Part shown: positions 6,598 to 11,273 of the stretch, one piece after another | Layout: each line of letters starts with the position of its first letter | How positions within the stretch are numbered: the stretch's first letter is position 1 | Assembly (NCBI GenBank): GCA_014860725.1 | Contig: JACZJD010000727.1 | Span: forward strand, 1-11,273 | Direction: 5' to 3' | DNA: 11,273 nucleotides | DNA from: Aquamicrobium sp. | GTDB taxonomy: Bacteria; Pseudomonadota; Alphaproteobacteria; Rhizobiales; Rhizobiaceae | The notes under the pieces: model-generated | What the model was told of the DNA's origin: nothing | The model's input: the letters and a program-made list of their open reading frames with translations, nothing else | The model's database searches: none | Made by a program: the position numbers and the translations under genes

Positions 6598-7413
6598 CTA
6601 GCGTTCCTTGAGGCCGCTCAGCTGGCGCTGGCGGATCGTCCGGCCGAACAGCACCATGATGACGAGCGCCGCGAGCGTCAGGAAGGTCGAGACCGCCGCG
6701 ATGGTCGGGTCGGCGTTGTGCTGGATGTGCTGCATCAGCCTGAGCGGCAGCGTGTCGCCGGCCGCCGTGAACAGCGACAGCGACACGTTGTCCAGCGACA
6801 TCAGGAAGGCGAAAATGCCGCCCGCCGTCACGCCCGGCCGGATCAGCGGGAACGTCACCCGGCGGAAGGTGGTGATGCGCGACGCGCCGAGATTGGCCGA
6901 CGCCTGCTCCAGCGTCAGGTCGTAATTGGCGAGCGTCGCCAGCACCAGATAGGCGACATAGGGGATGCCGAGGATGCAGTGGGCGAAGGCGGTGGCGAGC
7001 ACGCCCTGCGACATGCCGTAGGACGGCAGCACGAACATGATGCCGAGGCCCTTGACCACGGCGGGAAGCGCCAGCGGCAGCATCAGCAGGAGCTGCACCG
7101 CCGAGCGTCCGGCGAAGCGGTAGTGGTTGAGCGCGATCGCCGCCGCCGTGCCGGCGACGGTCGAGATCGCGGCGCAGACCACGGCGATGACCAGGCTGTT
7201 CCACAGGCCGCGGCGGAACAGCTCGTTCTCCAGCGCTGCCCTGTACCATTGCAGGCTGAAGCCCGGCGGCGGGAACTCGATCCGGGCGCTGCTCGAGAAC
7301 GAGATCACCATCGGCAGCAGGATCGGCGCGATGAGGAAGATCGTCACGCCGCCGACATAGATCGCCAGCATGCGGGCCTCGAAACGCTCTTCGGCTTCGC
7401 GGAATGTCGACAT
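6598..7413 (-). CDS. ABC transporter inner-membrane permease, PotC-type
   Basis: This is the second channel subunit of the right-hand importer and the last gene of its operon (TAG stop at 6598-6600). It is 271 aa, typical for PotC-like proteins. Hydrophobic spans lie at about 15-38, 72-95, 106-130, 140-162, 196-217 and 238-257. The EAA loop is at about 169-194 (EQASANLGAS...FRRVTFPLIRPG), with the conserved A, G and PLxxPG positions intact. Its ATG (7413) follows the stop of the preceding permease by one base (TGA-C-ATG), so coupled translation is likely. It should pair with that permease and the ATPase at 8299-9429. Substrate cannot be inferred from the channel sequence. Confidence 0.94.
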   Translation of the reverse strand: MSTFREAEERFEARMLAIYVGGVTIFLIAPILLPMVISFSSSARIEFPPPGFSLQWYRAALENELFRRGLWNSLVIAVVCAAISTVAGTAAAIALNHYRFAGRSAVQLLLMLPLALPAVVKGLGIMFVLPSYGMSQGVLATAFAHCILGIPYVAYLVLATLANYDLTLEQASANLGASRITTFRRVTFPLIRPGVTAGGIFAFLMSLDNVSLSLFTAAGDTLPLRLMQHIQHNADPTIAAVSTFLTLAALVIMVLFGRTIRQRQLSGLKER

Positions 7414-7414
7414 G

Positions 7415-8302
7415 TCAGAGGTTCCTCGCCCAGGGCGCCAGCCGCCGGAACGTGTAGTTCGATGCGGCGAGCATGATGACGACGATCACCAGCATGACCA
7501 TGGCGAGCGCCGCCGCCGTCGCCCAGGCCACGTGCACGGCCGCCTCCTCGTAGATGACCGGCGCCAGCACCCGGAACCGCGTCGAGCCGAGAAGGTTCGG
7601 GATGACGAAGTCGCTCAGGACGTTGGCGAAGACGAGCTGGCTGCCGGCGATGATGCCGGGGCTGCTCAGCGGCAGCACCACGCGCCGGAAGGTGTAGAAC
7701 CGGCCGCCGCCGAGATTGGCCGAGGCCGAATGCAGGTTCTCGTCGATCCGGCCGAGCGCGTTGATGAGCGGCAGCGCCATCAGCGGCAGGTAGCGGTGGA
7801 TCATCGCAGGCACCATGCTCTCCAGCTCGAACAGCATGATCAGCGGCGACTTGATGATGCCGAGCGCCAGCAGCGTCGAGTTGATGAGGCCGGAATCGGC
7901 GGTGATGACGATCCAGCCGAAGGCGCGCACGATGACGCTGACCATCAGCGGCAGGTAGATCGCCCACAGCAGGAACGCGCGTGAGGTCCGCGCATAGCGC
8001 ACCAGATAATAGGCGAAGGGATAGCCGAGGATCAGCGTGCCGAGCGTCACCCCCAGCGACACGCCGATGCTGTTGGTGAAGACGGTGAGATAGTAGGGGT
8101 CGGTCAGGATCTCGGCATAGTTGGCGAGCGTGACGTCCTCCACCATCAGCGCCAGCGGATCGTCGCGGTTGAAGCTGTTGCGCAGCACCACCGCCATCGG
8201 CAGGATGAAGAACGGCACGAAGATCGCGATCGACGGGACGAGCCAGACCCAGGGCGCGGCCCGCCTGAGCCTGCGGCCGACCGGCGCGGCGACGGCGGTC
8301 AT
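7415..8302 (-). CDS. ABC transporter inner-membrane permease, PotB-type
   Basis: This is the first channel subunit of the right-hand importer, 295 aa. The ATG at 8302 overlaps the ATPase stop in an ATGA junction. The same frame continues open upstream, antisense-free but inside the ATPase gene, and is not part of this protein. Membrane spans are predicted at about 17-40, 76-101, 108-132, 150-180, 212-236 and 258-280. The EAA loop lies at about 192-216 (SASANLGGG...FRRVVLPLSSPG). Residues 124-131 (IVRAFGWI) match the R-x-FGW segment of PotB-family proteins, also seen in the left-edge permease (RTFGWMV). The pair of this permease and the next gene makes a heterodimeric channel. Confidence 0.94.
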   Translation of the reverse strand: MTAVAAPVGRRLRRAAPWVWLVPSIAIFVPFFILPMAVVLRNSFNRDDPLALMVEDVTLANYAEILTDPYYLTVFTNSIGVSLGVTLGTLILGYPFAYYLVRYARTSRAFLLWAIYLPLMVSVIVRAFGWIVITADSGLINSTLLALGIIKSPLIMLFELESMVPAMIHRYLPLMALPLINALGRIDENLHSASANLGGGRFYTFRRVVLPLSSPGIIAGSQLVFANVLSDFVIPNLLGSTRFRVLAPVIYEEAAVHVAWATAAALAMVMLVIVVIMLAASNYTFRRLAPWARNL

Positions 8303-9429
8303 TGCTGGTCTCCGGCCGGCAGCACGTAGCAGCGCGCCGCCGCGATATCGAGATAGGCGTCGTCGCCGGCGGAAAGATGCAGCCCGTCGGGCGGGCAGTC
8401 CGCCACCACCTGCACGCCGTCGAGGTCCACGACATAGCGCGAGACCGAGCCAAGGAAGGTGACGAGCGTCACCCGGCCGGGGCGTCCTGAATGACTTGCC
8501 GTCGGCGCCGGCGAAAGCTGCACGTCCTCGCTGCGGACGTAGATGTTGAAGGCGTCTCCCTGCTGCCCCTCGTCCTTCACCCGCACGCGGATGCCCGAGG
8601 CGGTGACGGCCTCGATCTCCCCGTCCTGCCGCGTCACCCTTTCGGCGGGCAGGCGGTTGGCCGAGCCGAGGAACTCGACGACGAAGCTGGAGCCCGGCCG
8701 CCGGTAGACCTCCTGCGGCGTGCCGACCTGGACGATCCTGCCGCGTTCCATGACGGCGATGCGGTCGCTGATGGCGAAGGCCTCGGCCTGGTCGTGCGTG
8801 ACCATGATGGTGGTGATCTCGAGCTTGCGCAGAAGCAGCGACAGCTCGATCTGCATCTCCTCGCGCAAATTCTTGTCGAGGGCGCTCAGCGCCTCGTCGA
8901 GCAGCAGCACCTTGGGCTGGACGGCGAGCGCCCGCGCCACGGCCACGCGCTGGCGCTGGCCGCCGGACAGCTCGCCCGGGTAGCGGTCCTCGAAGCCGTC
9001 GAGCTTCAGGAGCGACATCATCCTCGCCACCCGCTCGCGGATCAGCGCGGCCGGCTGGTTGCGCGCTTCCAGTCCGTAGGCGATGTTTCCGGCCACCCGC
9101 ATGTGCGGGAAGAGCGCGTAGTGCTGGAACACCATGCCGGTCTCGCGCTTGTGCGGCGGCACGTTGACCAGCGAGCGGCCGCGCAGGGCGATGTCGCCCT
9201 TGTCGGGATCGACGAAGCCCGCGATCATGTTGAGCAGCGTGGACTTGCCGCAGCCGCTCGGGCCGAGGAACGAGATGATCTCGCCCTTGCGGATCGACAG
9301 GCTGGCATTGTCCACGGCGGCGAGGCCGCCATAGCGTTTGCACACGGACCGGATGTCGAGGTCGATCTCCCGTTCGCCGCCGCCGGCTGCGGCGCTTCCG
9401 TCATGTGCAAGGGGCTTTGCCGTGGTCAT
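8299..9429 (-). CDS. ABC transporter ATP-binding protein, PotA type
   Basis: This is the ATPase of the right-hand importer. I choose the ATG at 9429 (376 aa), which has an AGGA-like site about 12 bases upstream. The open frame extends to 9507 but would start inside the long stem-loop and lacks a ribosome site. Motifs: Walker A GPSGCGKST at 56-64, Q102 in VFQHYALFPH, signature LSGGQRQR at 154-161, Walker B LLLDEA at 175-180 (D178, E179) and switch H212 in VTHDQ. Walker B is followed by Ala rather than the common Pro, a variant tolerated in this family. The TOBE-like region spans about 292-372. It is a different protein from the ATPase at 1019-2161 (different N-terminus and regulatory domain), so the two importers are unlikely to be a recent duplication. 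Confidence 0.95.
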   Translation of the reverse strand: MTTAKPLAHDGSAAAGGGEREIDLDIRSVCKRYGGLAAVDNASLSIRKGEIISFLGPSGCGKSTLLNMIAGFVDPDKGDIALRGRSLVNVPPHKRETGMVFQHYALFPHMRVAGNIAYGLEARNQPAALIRERVARMMSLLKLDGFEDRYPGELSGGQRQRVAVARALAVQPKVLLLDEALSALDKNLREEMQIELSLLLRKLEITTIMVTHDQAEAFAISDRIAVMERGRIVQVGTPQEVYRRPGSSFVVEFLGSANRLPAERVTRQDGEIEAVTASGIRVRVKDEGQQGDAFNIYVRSEDVQLSPAPTASHSGRPGRVTLVTFLGSVSRYVVDLDGVQVVADCPPDGLHLSAGDDAYLDIAAARCYVLPAGDQQ

Positions 9430-9501
9430 CTGCTGCGCGATCCTGTTCCCCGAACACGCCGCCGTCCCGCCGGACGATGGCGCGTTCCATCCCTGAGAGA
9501 C

Positions 9502-9546
9502 GCGCAATCGCGGAAAGGGAAGGGGGCCGCCTTTCCGCGATTGCGC
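9502..9546 (-). ncRNA. Perfect 17-bp stem-loop in the mRNA between binding-protein and ATPase genes
   Basis: GCGCAATCGCGGAAAGG (9502-9518) is the exact reverse complement of 9530-9546, leaving an 11-base loop. In the transcript it starts 26 bases after the binding-protein stop and ends about 70 bases before the ATPase start. There is no T-run after it on the coding strand. Such intercistronic structures are known, for example between malE and malF, to protect the upstream mRNA or partly attenuate transcription so that binding protein outnumbers membrane subunits. That role here is inference. A dispersed REP-type palindrome is the alternative. Confidence 0.75.
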
Positions 9547-9572
9547 CGCCGGCGTTCAGTGCGGCTGCGCCG

Positions 9573-10646
9573 TCATCCCGACTGGACGGTGCGCTCCCAG
9601 CGGGTGCGCCAGTCCTTCTCGACGCTGGCCATGAAGACATCGTCCCAGAAGATCATGCGGTCGAAGTCGGTGTTGACCTTGTCGGCGACGTCCGCCGGCA
9701 GCTCGACCGCGGCGTTGACGGGCGTGGCCCACAGCGCGGTCGCCAGCCGCTCCTGGCTTTCCTTGCCGATGATGAAGTCGATATAGGCGTAGGCCCCGTC
9801 CTTGTTGGGCGACCCGGTCGGGATGAGCAGGTCGTAGGGTCGCGCCGCCACGCCTTCGGTCGGGAAGGAGCGCGTCACGTCCGGGTTGTTGCGGATGACG
9901 CTCGAGACGCGCACGCCGAACTGCGGCGTCGCCGCGATCTCGCCGCGCTCCATCAGCGTCGAGGCCTGTTCCGGGTTGGTGGTGAAGGTGCGCACGCTGT
10001 CCTTGAGCTCGACGATCTTGGCGAACGCGGCATCGACCGCGGCCGGGTCCTTCTCGTCGCCGCCGAGCGCCCTGGCGATCAGCGCCACGAAGTCCGGCGC
10101 GAACACGACGCTGGTCGAGGGCAGAGCGATCTTGCCCTTCAGCTCCGGCCGCCACAGGTCGAGCCACGACGTGATCGGCTCGCCGACCATGGTCTTGTTG
10201 TACATGATCTCGACCGTGTCGAGGACGAAGGGGATGCCGAAATTGTCCTCGCTGAGCGAGCTTTCCTGCAACTGGGCGAGGTTCGGCAGCTTCGACTTGT
10301 CGATGGTGTCGGCAAGGCCCGCGCGCCCGGCGCGCACGCCGGCCGGCCGCGACAGCATCACCACGTCGAAGGGCGGGTTGGCGCGGTTGGCCTGGAGCTG
10401 GCCCATGGTCGCGGGCGTCAGGCTGGCCGAATACTCGACCTTGCCGTGGCCGGCCGCCTCGAACGGCTTGCCGACCACCTCGTCGAGCACCTGATACGGC
10501 CCGCCGAAATGCGTGACGCGCACCGGCCCGCTTTGGGCGAAGGCCGGCCTGCCGGCCACGGTGCTGCCGAGGGCCGCTGCCGCCGCCAGCGACGAGGCCC
10601 CCTGAATGAACTGCCTTCTGTTCGTCCTTGCCTTCAACATAGCCAT
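9573..10646 (-). CDS. Periplasmic substrate-binding protein, PotD-type, Tat-exported
   Basis: This is the receptor that captures the solute in the periplasm and delivers it to the importer encoded downstream. It is 357 aa from the ATG at 10646 (AAGGGA 8 bases upstream). A second ATG at 10640, with GGAG 6 bases upstream, would lose two residues. The N-terminus TNRRQFIQGASSLAAAAALG has a twin-arginine motif (R10-R11) and a hydrophobic core, with likely cleavage after AFA (residues 35-37). Export folded by the Tat route is therefore likely. The mature part has the two-lobed bacterial solute-binding pattern of the PotD/AfuA type: VRVTHFGGPYQ near the start, FDVVMLSRP at 93-101, FGIPFVLDTVEIMYN at 136-150, W161 and W165 in SWLDLWRPELKGKIALP, and PYDLLIPTGSPNKDGAYAYIDFI at 270-292, read as two adjacent segments. 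No cysteine lipobox is visible. The ligand is unknown; polyamines are only one option. Confidence 0.93.
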   Translation of the reverse strand: MAMLKARTNRRQFIQGASSLAAAAALGSTVAGRPAFAQSGPVRVTHFGGPYQVLDEVVGKPFEAAGHGKVEYSASLTPATMGQLQANRANPPFDVVMLSRPAGVRAGRAGLADTIDKSKLPNLAQLQESSLSEDNFGIPFVLDTVEIMYNKTMVGEPITSWLDLWRPELKGKIALPSTSVVFAPDFVALIARALGGDEKDPAAVDAAFAKIVELKDSVRTFTTNPEQASTLMERGEIAATPQFGVRVSSVIRNNPDVTRSFPTEGVAARPYDLLIPTGSPNKDGAYAYIDFIIGKESQERLATALWATPVNAAVELPADVADKVNTDFDRMIFWDDVFMASVEKDWRTRWERTVQSG

Positions 10647-10714
10647 CTCCGTGTTCCCTTTTTGCCTGTTGAGCTGGTTGAATCTAGCGAGCCGTCTCCA
10701 CCCTCGTGCTGCCT

Positions 10715-11273
10715 CTAGTCGGTGACCATCGCGTTGATGACGACGCTGGTTCCGGCCCTGACATGCGCCAGGCCCTCGCGCAGCGCGGCCTCGGCCTCCT
10801 CCGGCGTGCGGACGGTGATGCCGATGCCGCCCGCGGCCTCGATCGTCTTCGACAGGTCGAGCGGCGCCTCGAAGCGGCCTTCCGGGAAGCCCGCCCCGGC
10901 GGCGTGGCCGGAGGGATGCATCATCGCCGTCGAGCGCGACACGGCCCGCCAGCCGCCATTGTTGAGGATGACGGTGAGGAACGGCGCGTTGTGGGCGCGC
11001 GCGCCCCTGTGCACCGCCGACGGCGTGCCGAAGACGTAGCAGCCGTCGCCCTGGAGGCAGACGACGTCGGCGTCCGGCCGGGCGAGCTTGGCGCCGAGCG
11101 CGGCCGAAAGCCCGAGGCCGAGGCCGCTGCCCGCCTCGCCCATCAGCGTGCCGGGCCTGGTCTTGCGCAGCTGGCGCAGGATGCGGGTGTCGTTGGTCAC
11201 GGTCTCGTTGACGACGAGCGCGTCCGGCCCGCACACCTCGGCGACGAGCCTGCCGACGCGGGCGACGGTGAGC
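10715..11273 (-). CDS. Thiamine-diphosphate-dependent enzyme, C-terminal part (5' end outside window)
   Basis: The last 185 residues of an enzyme of the acetolactate synthase / benzoylformate decarboxylase superfamily are visible. The frame is open to the right edge, and a GTG at 11236 falls inside the domain, so it is not the start. The ThDP/Mg-binding motif is clear: GDG (visible residues 75-77), 26 residues, then NN (104-105), followed by GGW. Upstream, NETVTNDTR at 22-30 and GEAGSGLGLGLSAALGAKLA at 45-64 are the usual cofactor-domain elements. These enzymes decarboxylate a 2-oxo acid or condense the product. The N-terminal and middle domains needed to separate these types are missing. It ends 68 bases before the binding-protein start and is probably in the same operon, linking transport to 2-oxo-acid metabolism. 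Confidence 0.88.
   Translation of the reverse strand, partial: LTVARVGRLVAEVCGPDALVVNETVTNDTRILRQLRKTRPGTLMGEAGSGLGLGLSAALGAKLARPDADVVCLQGDGCYVFGTPSAVHRGARAHNAPFLTVILNNGGWRAVSRSTAMMHPSGHAAGAGFPEGRFEAPLDLSKTIEAAGGIGITVRTPEEAEAALREGLAHVRAGTSVVINAMVTD

Noticed and set aside
8303..9343. Upstream extension of the PotB-type permease frame, which would give a 642-residue product
   Set aside because: The extension is an alternative frame of the ATPase gene. The ATG at 8302 with the ATGA overlap and the normal 295-aa length define the real permease.
8491..10718. Plus-strand open frames (8491-9786 and 9405-10718) opposite the ATPase and binding-protein genes
   Set aside because: They are antisense shadows of genes with clear Walker, signature and Tat motifs, and the translations resemble no protein family.
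10647..11234. Apparent fusion of the ThDP enzyme region with the binding protein in one 553-residue frame
   Set aside because: The frame upstream of 10646 is not the one encoding the ThDP motif. The true ThDP frame stops with TAG at 10715-10717, and the Tat signal at 10646 marks a separate start.
1..11273. Mobile element, CRISPR array, tRNA or toxin-antitoxin pair
   Set aside because: I looked for regular spaced repeats, transposase motifs, tRNA-like cloverleaf segments and small paired genes. I saw none beyond the palindromes described.

Overview
The window is high-GC DNA with dense, mostly leftward genes. Overlapping or 1-base junctions, Pot-family ABC transporters, an IclR regulator and the codon choice fit an alphaproteobacterium, probably of the Rhizobiales/Hyphomicrobiales type. 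That placement is inferred from style and gene content; no rRNA or other marker is present. There are ten protein genes, two of them cut by the window edges. I see no tRNA, rRNA, CRISPR array, insertion sequence or phage gene.

Left block (1-5504, all minus strand, read right to left from an AT-rich control region near 5520-5580): an FAD-dependent 2-hydroxyacid dehydrogenase of the GlcD/D-2-hydroxyglutarate dehydrogenase type, an NAD(P)-dependent D-2-hydroxyacid dehydrogenase, an HpcH/HpaI-type aldolase, then the ATPase and first permease of a PotABCD-type importer. The permease runs off the left edge, and any second permease and binding protein must lie outside. Gaps of 7, 23 and 1 bases and a 4-base overlap indicate one operon.

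Centre (5520-6597): a 37% GC patch full of inverted repeats lies between the FAD enzyme gene and a divergent plus-strand IclR-family regulator (5775-6566). This regulator is the only plus-strand gene. It is convergent with the right block, with a hairpin between them.

Right block (6598-11273, all minus strand): the C-terminal part of a thiamine-diphosphate-dependent decarboxylase/synthase-like enzyme enters from the right edge. It is followed by a Tat-exported substrate-binding protein, an ATPase and two permeases, making a complete second PotABCD-type importer. A perfect 17-bp stem-loop separates the binding-protein gene from the ATPase gene.

Taken together, the locus looks like an uptake-and-catabolism cluster for one or more organic acids. 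Two importers bring substrate in, the two hydroxyacid dehydrogenases interconvert 2-hydroxy and 2-oxo acids, and the aldolase and the ThDP enzyme cleave or decarboxylate 2-oxo acids. IclR is the likely switch. The substrate cannot be read from the sequence. No component belongs to an unknown family; the least usual points are the operator-like repeat cluster, the long intra-operon stem-loop, the long tail of the left-edge permease and the pairing of these enzymes with two Pot-type importers.
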